Shown here in pieces: positions 19,360 through 29,177 of a stretch of DNA of 64,000 nucleotides. Both the position numbers and the translations under genes were made by a program. Position 1 is the first letter of the stretch. Every line of letters begins with the position of its first letter. The notes beneath the pieces were generated by a model. It was not told where the DNA came from, ran no database searches, and saw only the letters and a program-made list of their open reading frames with translations. The stretch spans positions 1-64,000 of the forward strand of contig NZ_NEGA01000010.1 of assembly GCF_002135315.1 (NCBI RefSeq), read 5' to 3'. This DNA is from Acinetobacter sp. ANC 3903. GTDB taxonomy: Bacteria > Pseudomonadota > Gammaproteobacteria > Pseudomonadales > Moraxellaceae.

Positions 19360-19374
19360 ATACTTTAAAGATAT
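19360..19374. promoter_or_regulatory. Candidate BenM/CatM site upstream of the symporter
   Basis: ATAC (19360-19363), seven bases, ATAT (19371-19374) matches the published BenM/CatM consensus ATAC-N7-GTAT at seven of eight positions. It lies about 120 bp upstream of the symporter ATG on the minus strand. Such matches occur by chance in AT-rich DNA, so this is suggestive only. Confidence 0.35.
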
Positions 19375-19533
19375 CTGCAAAGGGCATTAATCAAGCTAAG
19401 TTCTTTTTTTATCATTCTTTTTATAAAAAAAATGCAGCGCATTACACCGGTTAGGATGAGCCTGCATAATGAAATGAGATGCCGCTGATTTTTTTCAGCC
19501 AGTCAAAAAATTGCGATGAATGGCGCTCGAAAT

Positions 19534-20448
19534 TCAGATGATGCTACGGTCATAGGCAATGGCTTCCAGGTCATAGACCTGATAAATACAGTCAAATAGT
19601 GAACGGATATGCTCACTTTCATCCATGCTGCGAATGGCCAGAAAAATGGGGCTAACCGCGGCATCATCCAGTAAGGGAATATAATGCAGATGCGGTAACT
19701 GAATGGTTTTGGCACTTTCCGGGACAATGCAAATCCCTTCCCCTGCAGCCACCAGACCCAGAGCCAGCTGGATTTCACGCACTTCCTTCAAACTTTTTGG
19801 ATCCAGACTATATTCTGAAAACAGCGATCTGACCTGGGTGGAAAAATTCGGTTTGGGATGGCTGGGATACAGGAACAGGTTTTCATCCACAATATCGGTC
19901 AGGAAAACTCCCTTTTTATGTTGCACGAGCGGATGGCTGGCATGCATGGCGACCATTAGCGGCTCTTCACGTAAAAGGATTCGTCTCACCGCAGGGTCAG
20001 AAATTCGTAGTCGACCAAAGCCTACATCTATCCGCCCTTCTTTAAGTGCTTGAATTTGATCTTTGGTGCTCATTTCAATCAGTTCAATTTTTAAATGCGG
20101 CTGCTGCTGACGGAATAAATACACTATTTTCGGCAATAAGCCATAAAGCAGCGAACCGACAAAACCCATGGTTACGGTTTTTTCGACCATCCCCACCCGT
20201 TTGGTCATGGCTTTAATTTCTTCTGCATTAGACAAAAGTTTAACCGCATGCTGATAAAAGAATTGCCCGGCTTCAGTGGTTAATAATGGTCGGCTACCCC
20301 GCTCAAAAAGCTGAATTCCCAGCTCTGCTTCAAGGTTCTGTATCTGCCGGCTTAAAGGTGGTTGAGCAATAAACAGTTTTTCCGCCGCTTTAGTGAAACT
20401 CTGCTCTTCTACGACGGCCACAAAGTAGCGTAAATGTCTCAGTTCCAT
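19534..20448 (-). CDS. LysR-type activator of the ben-cat cluster (BenM/CatM family)
   Basis: 304-residue LysR protein starting MELRHLRYFVAVVEEQSFTKAAEKL, with winged HTH residues 1-60 and effector domain 90-300. It closely resembles both BenM and CatM of A. baylyi. Arg160 and Tyr292 (alignment position 293 after a one-residue deletion near 178) match the secondary benzoate-site residues of BenM, whereas CatM as I recall has His160 and Phe293. By position, divergent from catB, it is where catM sits in ADP1. It should activate catB and its downstream genes in response to cis,cis-muconate and perhaps benzoate. Its own Shine-Dalgarno (AAGG) overlaps a candidate binding site, hinting at autoregulation. 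Confidence 0.88.
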   Translation of the reverse strand: MELRHLRYFVAVVEEQSFTKAAEKLFIAQPPLSRQIQNLEAELGIQLFERGSRPLLTTEAGQFFYQHAVKLLSNAEEIKAMTKRVGMVEKTVTMGFVGSLLYGLLPKIVYLFRQQQPHLKIELIEMSTKDQIQALKEGRIDVGFGRLRISDPAVRRILLREEPLMVAMHASHPLVQHKKGVFLTDIVDENLFLYPSHPKPNFSTQVRSLFSEYSLDPKSLKEVREIQLALGLVAAGEGICIVPESAKTIQLPHLHYIPLLDDAAVSPIFLAIRSMDESEHIRSLFDCIYQVYDLEAIAYDRSII

Positions 20449-20456
20449 GATCTTCT

Positions 20457-20471
20457 ATACCTTTAAAGCAT
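20457..20471. promoter_or_regulatory. Candidate BenM/CatM binding site 1
   Basis: ATAC (20457-20460)-N7-GCAT (20468-20471) matches ATAC-N7-GTAT at seven of eight positions. It starts 9 bp upstream of the regulator's ATG and covers its ribosome binding site. Confidence 0.45.
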
Positions 20472-20508
20472 ATTAAAATGCAAAATTGATCTTAGACAGT
20501 GAATATCT

Positions 20509-20523
20509 ATTCTTTTAAGGTAT
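20509..20523. promoter_or_regulatory. Candidate BenM/CatM binding site 2
   Basis: ATTC (20509-20512)-N7-GTAT (20520-20523) matches the consensus at seven of eight positions. Its centre is 52 bp, about five helical turns, from that of site 1, and it lies 40 bp upstream of the catB ATG. Confidence 0.45.
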
Positions 20524-20563
20524 ATCACAAGAGATACACAAAGCAAGATTGAGAAGCTCAAAG

Positions 20564-21673
20564 ATGTATAAATCCATAGAAACGTTGCTTGTCGAAATTC
20601 CAACCATTCGCCCACACAAGATGGCGGTAGCGACGATGCAGACCCAAACACTGGTACTGGTAAAAATCAGCACAGAAGATGGTTTTGTGGGCTGGGGTGA
20701 AGCGACAACCATTGGTGGACTAGGCTACGGTGACGAAAGCCCGGAGAGCATCAAGACAAATATCGATACCTATTTTGCGCCTCTATTGAAAAGCTTAACA
20801 GGGCTAAACGTTGCGCAAACTGTACAGACTTTAAAAAAGCATATCAATGGCAACCGTTTTGCCAAATGTGCCATTCAAACAGCCTTACTGGATATTCAGG
20901 CACAGCGTCTCGGTATTCCTTTAAGTGAACTGCTTGGCGGTCGTCTACGCAATAGCGTGCCGGTACTTTGGGTATTGGCTTCTGGCGATACCGAAAAAGA
21001 TATTGCTGAAGCGAAGAAAATGATTGAGGCCAAACGCCATAACATTTTCAAGTTGAAAATCGGTTCACGTGCGGTCGAAGCCGATGTTGAGCATGTACTG
21101 GCCATTAAAAAGGCGCTAGGTCAAGACATTTCTATTCGCGTCGACGTTAACCGTGCATGGTCAGAGTTACAGGCCGTTAAAGGCATTCAGCTGTTGCAAG
21201 ATGGCGGCGTGGACCTGATCGAGCAACCCTGCGCAATTGACAATATTGATGCCATGCAGCGTCTGACCCGTAAATTTGACATTGCCATTATGGCTGATGA
21301 GTCGTTGATGGGACCACAAACTGCATACCAGCTTGCCAAGTGCAACGCGGCATCAGTATTTGCAGTCAAAGTCGCGCAGTCTGGTGGACTGATGGAAGGC
21401 TGTGTGGTTGGCAAAATCGCCCAACTGGCTGGAATTGACCTGTATGGCGGCACCATGCTGGAAGGTCCTGTGGGCACGATTGCATCTGCGCACGTGTTCT
21501 CGACTTTTGAAAACTTGGCGTATGGCACAGAGCTGTTTGGCCCTCTGCTACTCACTGAACAAATTTTAAAAACCCCGCTTCAATACCAGAATTTTGAACT
21601 TGCCCTTCCAAAAGGTACTGGTTTGGGTATAGAGCTGGATGAAAACAAGATTGACAACTTACGTCGTCACTAA
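20564..21673 (+). CDS. catB: Muconate cycloisomerase
   Basis: Enolase-superfamily enzyme converting cis,cis-muconate to muconolactone. ATG 20564 (MYKSIETLLVEIPTIRPHK, 369 aa) matches the start I recall for Acinetobacter CatB; the TTG at 20549 is not needed. The KxK pair in FKLKIG (K163, K165), metal ligands D194 (RVDVN), E220 (LIEQP) and D245 (MADES), and the second base K269 (FAVKVAQ) are all present. It is first in the rightward ben-cat run and divergent from the LysR gene. Confidence 0.95.
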   Translation: MYKSIETLLVEIPTIRPHKMAVATMQTQTLVLVKISTEDGFVGWGEATTIGGLGYGDESPESIKTNIDTYFAPLLKSLTGLNVAQTVQTLKKHINGNRFAKCAIQTALLDIQAQRLGIPLSELLGGRLRNSVPVLWVLASGDTEKDIAEAKKMIEAKRHNIFKLKIGSRAVEADVEHVLAIKKALGQDISIRVDVNRAWSELQAVKGIQLLQDGGVDLIEQPCAIDNIDAMQRLTRKFDIAIMADESLMGPQTAYQLAKCNAASVFAVKVAQSGGLMEGCVVGKIAQLAGIDLYGGTMLEGPVGTIASAHVFSTFENLAYGTELFGPLLLTEQILKTPLQYQNFELALPKGTGLGIELDENKIDNLRRH

Positions 21674-21694
21674 TTGAAGATCAAGGAGTTTCAC

Positions 21695-21985
21695 ATGCTT
21701 TTTCAGGTACGTATGGACGTGAACATTCCACTGGATATGCCAGCGGAAAAGGCCAATGAAATTAAAGCAGTTGAAAAAGCTTATTCACAGGATTTACAGC
21801 GCCAGGGTAAATGGCGACATATCTGGCGCATTACCGGTCAGTATTCCAACATCAGTATTTTTGATGTGGAGAGCAATGAAGAACTGCACAACATTTTGCA
21901 GGGTCTTCCGCTTTATCCATACATGAATATCGAAGTGATGGCTTTAAATCGTCACCCTTCTTCAGTTCGTGACGATGACAGCTGA
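21695..21985 (+). CDS. catC: Muconolactone delta-isomerase
   Basis: Small 96-aa enzyme isomerising muconolactone to 3-oxoadipate enol-lactone. MLFQVRMDVNIPLDMP at the start and RHIWRITGQYSNISIFDV in the middle are family hallmarks; it assembles into a decamer in relatives. AAGGAG precedes ATG 21695; an in-frame TTG at 21674 directly after the catB stop would add seven untypical residues. It lies 21 bp after catB. Confidence 0.94.
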   Translation: MLFQVRMDVNIPLDMPAEKANEIKAVEKAYSQDLQRQGKWRHIWRITGQYSNISIFDVESNEELHNILQGLPLYPYMNIEVMALNRHPSSVRDDDS

Positions 21986-21996
21986 TCAATAAACTG

Positions 21997-22021
21997 GAAA
22001 GGGAACTAAATATTCCTTTTC
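21997..22021 (+). terminator. Intercistronic hairpin between catC and catA
   Basis: GAAAGGGAA (21997-22005) pairs with TTCCTTTTC (22013-22021) with one G-U pair and a 7-nt loop. The 3' arm is itself pyrimidine-rich. It could attenuate or protect transcripts between catBC and catA; it is not a strong terminator. Confidence 0.35.
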
Positions 22022-22124
22022 TGTAAACAAAACGCAGTTCAAACAAGGAATGTGGCAGCCAGTGCTCTCAAAACAAACACTGAGAAACTAGCCACCCAAA
22101 GGCATACTTCCAAGGAGTAGTAAA

Positions 22125-23045
22125 ATGGATCGTCAAACCATTGAAAATGTAGTTAAAGCTTGTAACGTGGACACTTCTGAAGGTCCAGTAGATGCGCGTT
22201 TACAACAAGTTGTTGTTCGTCTGGTTACAGACTTTTACCAAGCCATTGAAGATCTTGATCTTAGCCAATCTGAAGTTTGGAAAGGTGTTGAAGCGCTTAT
22301 CGACATGGCAAAAGCTGATGAGTTTGCCCTTTTGGGTTCTGCAATCGGCCTGGAACACTTCCTGGATCTTCGTGCTGATGAAGCTGATGCGAAAGCAGGC
22401 TTGACCGGCGGTACTCCTCGTACCATCGAAGGTCCTCTATATGTTGCTGGCGCACCTGAATCTGTAGGTTTCGCTCGCATGGACGACGGTACTGAAGAAG
22501 GCAAAATCGCAACACTCATCATCGAAGGTAAAGTAACTGACACTGATGGTGAAGTTCTTTCTGGTGCTAAAGTTGAAATGTGGCATGCGAACAGTAATGG
22601 TAACTACTCTTACTTCGACAAAACTCAATCACACTTCAACCTTCGTCGTACCATCCTTTCTGATGAAAATGGTCACTACACTGCACAAACCACGATGCCT
22701 GTAGGTTACGGTTTGAACCCGGAAGGTCCGTTACAACACATGTTGAACAAACTTTCTCGTCATGGCCAACGCCCTGCACACGTGCACTACTTTATTTCTG
22801 CTCCTGGTCACCGCAAGTTGACAACTCAGTTCAACATCGAAGGCGACAAGTACCTTTGGGATGACTTCGCATTCGGTACACGTGAAGGTCTGGTTGCAAC
22901 TGCTGTAGACGTTACTGATGAAGCTGAAATCGCACGTCGCGGTTTGAAAGGTCCTTTCAAACACATCCAGTTTGACGTTGTACTTCAAAAAGACAAAGAA
23001 GGTGCTCCTTCTACTGAAGTTGAACGTCGCCGCGCAAGCGCTTAA
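22125..23045 (+). CDS. catA: Catechol 1,2-dioxygenase
   Basis: Intradiol ring-cleaving dioxygenase (306 aa) opening catechol to cis,cis-muconate with non-haem Fe(III). Expected iron ligands are Tyr161 (NGNYSYFD), Tyr195 (MPVGYG), His219 and His221 (RPAHVHYF). An N-terminal helical dimerisation segment of about 100 residues precedes the dioxygenase beta-sandwich. AAGGAG precedes ATG 22125. The codons look strongly optimised, as expected for a highly expressed enzyme. It sits between catC and benA, not next to catM as in A. baylyi. Confidence 0.96.
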   Translation: MDRQTIENVVKACNVDTSEGPVDARLQQVVVRLVTDFYQAIEDLDLSQSEVWKGVEALIDMAKADEFALLGSAIGLEHFLDLRADEADAKAGLTGGTPRTIEGPLYVAGAPESVGFARMDDGTEEGKIATLIIEGKVTDTDGEVLSGAKVEMWHANSNGNYSYFDKTQSHFNLRRTILSDENGHYTAQTTMPVGYGLNPEGPLQHMLNKLSRHGQRPAHVHYFISAPGHRKLTTQFNIEGDKYLWDDFAFGTREGLVATAVDVTDEAEIARRGLKGPFKHIQFDVVLQKDKEGAPSTEVERRRASA

Positions 23046-23126
23046 TGACCTCATGATAGGAAATCGAGATGTCAGTTTAATGACATCTCGGTGACTTGCC
23101 CAAAGTTGGACAGTCGGAGAACGGAC

Positions 23127-24515
23127 ATGCCTCGTATCCCAGTAATTAACACCAGCCATCTTGATCGTATTGATGAACTTTTAGTTGACGATTTTGAAAG
23201 TGGCGAATTTAAGCTTCACCGTTCTGTATTTACAGATCAAGCCCTGTTTGACCTAGAGATGAAATACATCTTTGAAGGCAACTGGGTTTATTTGGCTCAT
23301 GAAAGCCAGATTCCAAACAACAACGATTTCTATACCACTTACATTGGTCGTCAGCCAATCATCATTGCACGTAACCGTCAAGGTGAACTGAATGCAATGA
23401 TCAATGCCTGTTCTCACCGTGGTGCACAATTGTGCCGCAACAAGAAAGGCAACAAAGCGACTTATACTTGTCCATTCCACGGTTGGACCTTTAACAACTC
23501 TGGTAAGTTGTTAAAAGTTAAAGATCCGGCAGATGCAGGCTATTCAGACTGCTTCAACAAAGACGGTTCGCATGACTTGAAAAAAGTAGCCCGTTTTGAA
23601 AGCTATAAAGGTTTCTTGTTTGGTAGCTTAAATCCGGACGTTCCTTCACTGGAAGAATACCTGGGCGAAGCGACTAAAATCATTGACATGATTGTCGGTC
23701 AGTCTGATGAAGGTCTGGAAGTGTTACGTGGTTCTTCGACTTATACCTATGAAGGTAACTGGAAGTTGACTGCTGAAAACGGTGCCGATGGTTACCACGT
23801 GTCTGCTGTACACTGGAACTACGCTGCAACAACTCAGCAACGTAAAGAAAAAGAAGCGGGTGACAATATCCGTGCGATGAGCGCAGGCTCATGGGGCAAA
23901 CAAGGCGGTGGTTCTTACGGCTTTGAACACGGTCACATGCTGCTTTGGACTCAATGGGCCAACCCGGAAGACCGTCCAAACTTTGCCAAGAAAGATGAAT
24001 ATACCGAGCAATACGGTGAAGCGATGGCGAAATGGATGATCGAACGTTCACGTAACCTGTGCCTCTATCCAAACGTGTATTTCATGGACCAGTTTGGTTC
24101 ACAAATCCGTGTATTACGCCCTCTTTCTGTCGATAAGACTGAAGTGACCATTTACTGTATCGCACCTAAAGGTGAAGCACCGGAAGCACGTGCACGCCGT
24201 ATCCGTCAGTACGAAGACTTCTTTAACGCATCAGGTATGGCAACCCCAGACGATCTTGAAGAATTCCGTGCCTGTCAGGCGGGCTATGCGGGTATCGCGC
24301 TGGAATGGAACGATATGTGCCGTGGTTCTAAACACTGGATCCAAGGTCCGGATGATGCTGCCAATGAAATCGGCTTAAAACCAAAATTGTCTGGCATTAA
24401 AACTGAAGACGAAGGTTTATACCTGGCTCAGCACCAGTACTGGCTAGAACTGATGAAAAAAGGCATTGCTATTGAGAAAGAAATTGCGGCATCTACTGAA
24501 GGAGAAAACGCATGA
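23127..24515 (+). CDS. benA: Benzoate 1,2-dioxygenase, large (alpha) subunit
   Basis: Rieske non-haem iron oxygenase alpha subunit, 462 aa from ATG 23127 ([20 protein letters not shown], the start I recall for A. baylyi BenA) with GGAGAAC upstream. Rieske ligands are C95 and H97 (CSHRG) and C115 and H118 (CPFHGW). The catalytic iron site lies in [14 protein letters not shown] with its two histidines. With BenB and reductase BenC it dihydroxylates benzoate to the cis-diol carboxylate. It overlaps benB by four bases (ATGA). Confidence 0.96.
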   Translation: MPRIPVINTSHLDRIDELLVDDFESGEFKLHRSVFTDQALFDLEMKYIFEGNWVYLAHESQIPNNNDFYTTYIGRQPIIIARNRQGELNAMINACSHRGAQLCRNKKGNKATYTCPFHGWTFNNSGKLLKVKDPADAGYSDCFNKDGSHDLKKVARFESYKGFLFGSLNPDVPSLEEYLGEATKIIDMIVGQSDEGLEVLRGSSTYTYEGNWKLTAENGADGYHVSAVHWNYAATTQQRKEKEAGDNIRAMSAGSWGKQGGGSYGFEHGHMLLWTQWANPEDRPNFAKKDEYTEQYGEAMAKWMIERSRNLCLYPNVYFMDQFGSQIRVLRPLSVDKTEVTIYCIAPKGEAPEARARRIRQYEDFFNASGMATPDDLEEFRACQAGYAGIALEWNDMCRGSKHWIQGPDDAANEIGLKPKLSGIKTEDEGLYLAQHQYWLELMKKGIAIEKEIAASTEGENA

Positions 24516-25003
24516 GCGACATCACTTTAGAAAAAGTTGCGCAGTTCCTGTATCAAGAAGCCCGCTTTTTAGATGATGAGCAATGGGATGACTGGTTAAA
24601 GTGCTACGCCCCTACTGCATCTTTCTGGATGCCGTCATGGGATGATGATGACAAGCTGACCACAGACCCACAGTCTGAAATTTCTTTGATTTATTATCCG
24701 GACCGTCAAGGTTTGGAAGACCGTGTGTTCCGTATTAAAACTGAACGTTCGTCTGCAACCATGCCAGACACACGTACTAGCCACAACCTTAGCAACATTG
24801 AAATTGTTGAACGTGATGGCGACAAGGTAACGGTTCGTTTTAACTGGAATACTTTGAGTTTCCGTTACAAAACCAACTACAGCTACTTCGGTATGTCACG
24901 TTATGTGATCGATTTTTCAGGCGACAAACCACAAATTTTAAGCAAGTACGTGGTGCTGAAAAACGATTACATCAATCAAGTCATTGATATTTATCACCTC
25001 TAA
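24512..25003 (+). CDS. benB: Benzoate 1,2-dioxygenase, small (beta) subunit
   Basis: 163-residue beta subunit of the ring-hydroxylating oxygenase hexamer, a cystatin-like fold. [20 protein letters not shown] near the start and [11 protein letters not shown] in the middle are typical. It has a structural role and contributes to assembly. It is translationally coupled to benA through ATGA, with GGAG before the start. Confidence 0.95.
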   Translation: MSDITLEKVAQFLYQEARFLDDEQWDDWLKCYAPTASFWMPSWDDDDKLTTDPQSEISLIYYPDRQGLEDRVFRIKTERSSATMPDTRTSHNLSNIEIVERDGDKVTVRFNWNTLSFRYKTNYSYFGMSRYVIDFSGDKPQILSKYVVLKNDYINQVIDIYHL

Positions 25004-25012
25004 GACTGTTGA

Positions 25013-26110
<1,098 letters not shown>

Positions 26111-26157
26111 TGATTTTAAGCTGCGTATTTGTTTAAAACGATTTGATACGCGTAAAC

Positions 26158-26292
26158 GTCATCCGCTGCTGTACGAGGCAAACCCAATTTAGATATATCT
26201 AAGTTTCTGCGACAAATTTAATTTACACGATGCAATGGACGAGTTCAGCGGATGACAATGGTTTTGCTTACTTTTCCCGAAAGAAAAGTAAG
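26158..26292. repeat. Dispersed repeat inserted between benC and benD
   Basis: The gap between benC and benD holds 11-bp perfect inverted repeats GTCATCCGCTG (26158-26168) and CAGCGGATGAC (26246-26256). Between them lies a 14-bp palindrome TTAGATATATCTAA (26189-26202), and behind them a hairpin with arms CTTACTTTTC (26267-26276) and GAAAAGTAAG (26283-26292). The last hairpin resembles those at 4591 and 58630. The arrangement looks like a non-coding mobile or REP-like element. No transposase-like coding sequence is present. Confidence 0.55.
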
Positions 26293-26402
26293 TCGAACCG
26301 AAGGTTAAACCTAATGTTGATTTATAAACAGTAAGACTCCGTCTTATCAAATTTAAAGGTTTTTAATCGCACATATAAAAATTGGTTCATGAGTTAAAAA
26401 AT

Positions 26403-27188
26403 ATGACTTCAAATCAAAGATTTCAAAATAAAGTTGTGATCGTAACCGGTGCCGCACAAGGCATCGGCCGTGGCGTGGCATTGCAAGTAGCCAGCGAAGG
26501 CGCTCAGGTTGTGCTAGCCGATATATCTGATTATGTCGAAGAGACATTAGCGGAAATTGAAGCACAAGATGGTGATGCAATTATCGTCAAAGCCAACCTA
26601 GAAACTTTTGCCGGCGCAGAATCTGTGGTTGCCAAAGCGATTGAGACCTATGGCCGTGTTGATGTGCTCATCAACAACGTCGGTGGTGCCATCTGGATGA
26701 AACCTTTCCAAGAGTTTTCTGAAGAAGAAATTATCAAGGAAGTGAATCGTTCATTGTTCCCGACCATGTGGTGCTGCCGTGCCGTGTTGCCTGAAATGAT
26801 TAAAAATCAGCAAGGTACCATTGTAAACGTATCTTCAATTGCCACACGTGGTATTAACCGTGTGCCCTATTCGGCTTCAAAAGGTGGTGTAAACGGTTTA
26901 ACCGCTGCCCTCGCCTTTGAACATGCCAAAGATGGTATTCGTGTCAATGCAGTGGCTACAGGTGGAACTGAAGCACCTCCCCGTAAAGTACCACGCAATG
27001 CCAATCCATTAACCGAATCTGAACAAGCCTGGATGCAGCAAGTGGTTGATCAAACTATTGATCGTACTTTCTTGGGCCGCTACGGCACCATTCAAGAGCA
27101 AGTCAATGCCATCACTTTCTTGGCATCTGATGAATCGTCTTATATGACAGGAACTGTGGTCCCTGTAGGTGGTGGCGATCAGGGTTAA
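26403..27188 (+). CDS. benD: Benzoate cis-diol dehydrogenase
   Basis: Short-chain dehydrogenase (261 aa) oxidising and decarboxylating the benzoate diol to catechol with NAD+. It has the Rossmann motif VTGAAQGIGRG near residue 11, NNVGGAIWMKPF (NNxG region), the catalytic Ser in VNVSSIATRG and YSASKGG with the Tyr/Lys pair, and ends PVGGGDQG. ATG 26403 has only a weak GAG upstream; an alternative TTG at 26382 is no better. It is separated from benC by about 290 bp of repeat DNA, unusually wide for this operon. Confidence 0.94.
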   Translation: MTSNQRFQNKVVIVTGAAQGIGRGVALQVASEGAQVVLADISDYVEETLAEIEAQDGDAIIVKANLETFAGAESVVAKAIETYGRVDVLINNVGGAIWMKPFQEFSEEEIIKEVNRSLFPTMWCCRAVLPEMIKNQQGTIVNVSSIATRGINRVPYSASKGGVNGLTAALAFEHAKDGIRVNAVATGGTEAPPRKVPRNANPLTESEQAWMQQVVDQTIDRTFLGRYGTIQEQVNAITFLASDESSYMTGTVVPVGGGDQG

Positions 27189-27248
27189 ACCTGATCTCAT
27201 CAAAATTCAACAGGATCATTGAAATCTACGCATGGAGGCAATAGCCCA

Positions 27249-28490
27249 ATGGCATCCCTGTTTAAAACTTTAAAAGATGATTGGTCACTTTCAGCAACGG
27301 TTGCAGGATTTCTAGCCGTGCTGATTTCCTATTCCGGGCCATTAATCATCTTTTTTCAGGCGGCACAAAAAGCCAATGTTGCCCCCAGCATGATGATTTC
27401 ATGGATCTGGGGAATCTCTATTGGTGCAGCAGTTGCCGGCATTTTTTTATCGATTAAATACAAAGTGCCGGTGATTACGGCATGGTCAGCGCCCGGCACG
27501 GCTCTGCTGGTCACGCTATTCCCCAATATTTCTTTAAATGAAGCGGTCGCTGCCTATATCACGGCCGCTTTGGTGATTCTTTTTATTGGTTTGATAGGCT
27601 ATTTCGACAAGCTTTTGAAATGGATTCCCCAATCCATTGCAGCGGGCATGATGGCCGGGATTTTATTTCAATTTGGTTTGGGACTGTTTACTGCTACAAA
27701 CAGCATGCCCCTCATCGTGTTTGGCATGCTACTGGTTTTTTTAGTATCCAAGCGTGTAAGTCCACGCTACAGCATGGTTTGGGTACTAATTGCAGGAGTT
27801 TTACTGAGTTTAATTCTCGGCAAAATGAATCCAGTCACTGTTGATTTCAGCCTTGCCATTCCGCAGTGGATTAGCCCTGAATGGTCAATCAATGGCATGT
27901 TGAATCTGGCGATTCCACTAATCTTGGTCAGTCTTAGCGGGCAGTTTTTGCCCGGTATGGCCATCATGAAGCTTAGCGGTTATGACACCCCGGCCAAACC
28001 GATCATTACAGTCACCAGTATTGCTTCATTAGCGGTGGCCTGTGTCGGCGGGATTACCATTGTGCTGGCTTCTATTACCGCTGCTTTGTGTATGGGTAAG
28101 GATGCACATGAACTTAAAGATAAGCGCTATATCGCCGGGATTGCCAACGGCATTTTTTACATTCTAGGCGGTTTATTTGCCGGCAGCATCGTGATGTTGT
28201 TCAGCTTGCTGCCTAAAGAACTGGTCGCCGCATTGGCAGGCTTGGCTTTGCTGGGTGCAATTGGCATCAATATTACAACCGCCATGAAAGATGAACATCA
28301 GCGAGATGCCGCACTGATTACATTTTTAGCTACGGCTTCAGGCATGCATTTTTTAGGGCTCAGTTCCGTATTTTGGGGAATTTGTATTGGCTTAATTGCC
28401 CATCTCATGCTGAGTAAAAAAGCAGACACCCCGCCTCCTCATTCAATGTCTAATCAAGAAACGCCATTATTGCGTCAGGAAAAACTATGA
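27249..28490 (+). CDS. benE: Benzoate transporter BenE
   Basis: Hydrophobic 413-aa protein of the benzoate:H+ symporter BenE family with about 12 membrane segments. It has TAWSAPGTALL in an early segment, GMMAGILFQFGLGLF, and ALAGLALLGAIGINI near the C-terminus. ATG 27249 with GGAGG at 27234-27238 is preferred to TTG 27219. It is a second benzoate-type importer besides the AAHS symporter at 17871. Its stop overlaps the catI start (ATGA), coupling a ben gene directly to a cat gene. Confidence 0.9.
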   Translation: MASLFKTLKDDWSLSATVAGFLAVLISYSGPLIIFFQAAQKANVAPSMMISWIWGISIGAAVAGIFLSIKYKVPVITAWSAPGTALLVTLFPNISLNEAVAAYITAALVILFIGLIGYFDKLLKWIPQSIAAGMMAGILFQFGLGLFTATNSMPLIVFGMLLVFLVSKRVSPRYSMVWVLIAGVLLSLILGKMNPVTVDFSLAIPQWISPEWSINGMLNLAIPLILVSLSGQFLPGMAIMKLSGYDTPAKPIITVTSIASLAVACVGGITIVLASITAALCMGKDAHELKDKRYIAGIANGIFYILGGLFAGSIVMLFSLLPKELVAALAGLALLGAIGINITTAMKDEHQRDAALITFLATASGMHFLGLSSVFWGICIGLIAHLMLSKKADTPPPHSMSNQETPLLRQEKL

Positions 28491-29158
28491 TTGATAAAAG
28501 TACAGCGTCTCTCACCGAAGCGCTCTCGCAGATTAAAGATGGTGCCATCATCATGATTGGTGGTTTTGGTACGGCTGGTCAGCCGGCAGAGCTGATTGAT
28601 GGCCTAATCGAACTTGGTGTGAAAGATCTGGTCATTGTGAATAACAACGCCGGTAATGGCGATTACGGTCTAGCCAAACTTTTAAAGACGGGTGCTGTGC
28701 GCAAGATCATCTGTTCTTTCCCGCGTCAGTCCGACTCTTATGTATTCGATGAAATCTACCGTGCCGGCAAAATTGAACTGGAACTGGTTCCGCAAGGCAA
28801 CTTGGCCTGCCGTATTCAGGCTGCAGGTATGGGCTTAGGTCCCATCTACACGCCTACCGGTTTTGGAACCTTGCTGGCGGAAGGCAAACCGACCCTGAAC
28901 TATGAAGGCAAAGACTTCGTTTTAGAAAACCCGATCAAGGCGGATTTTGCCTTAATCAAGGCGCATAAAGGCGACCGTTGGGGCAACCTGGTGTACCGTA
29001 AATCTGCGCGTAACTTCGGTCCGATTATGGCCATGGCAGCAGACGTGACCATTGCTCAGGTGTCTGAAGTAGTTGAACTGGGTGCACTGGATCCTGAACA
29101 TATCATTACCCCGGGAATTTTTGTTCAACACGTTGTTCAAGTTAAACCTGCACAATAA
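28487..29158 (+). CDS. catI: 3-Oxoadipate CoA-transferase subunit A
   Basis: Alpha subunit (223 aa) of the class I CoA-transferase moving CoA from succinyl-CoA to 3-oxoadipate. MIGGFGTAGQPAELIDGL and VNNNAGNGDYGLAKLL are family motifs, and the sequence strongly resembles the CatI/PcaI pair I recall from A. baylyi. AGGA lies just before ATG 28487, which overlaps benE. Order I-J-F-D matches the cat rather than the pca operon. Confidence 0.93.
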   Translation: MIDKSTASLTEALSQIKDGAIIMIGGFGTAGQPAELIDGLIELGVKDLVIVNNNAGNGDYGLAKLLKTGAVRKIICSFPRQSDSYVFDEIYRAGKIELELVPQGNLACRIQAAGMGLGPIYTPTGFGTLLAEGKPTLNYEGKDFVLENPIKADFALIKAHKGDRWGNLVYRKSARNFGPIMAMAADVTIAQVSEVVELGALDPEHIITPGIFVQHVVQVKPAQ

Positions 29159-29177
29159 TCGGTATCGGAGAGAAACA

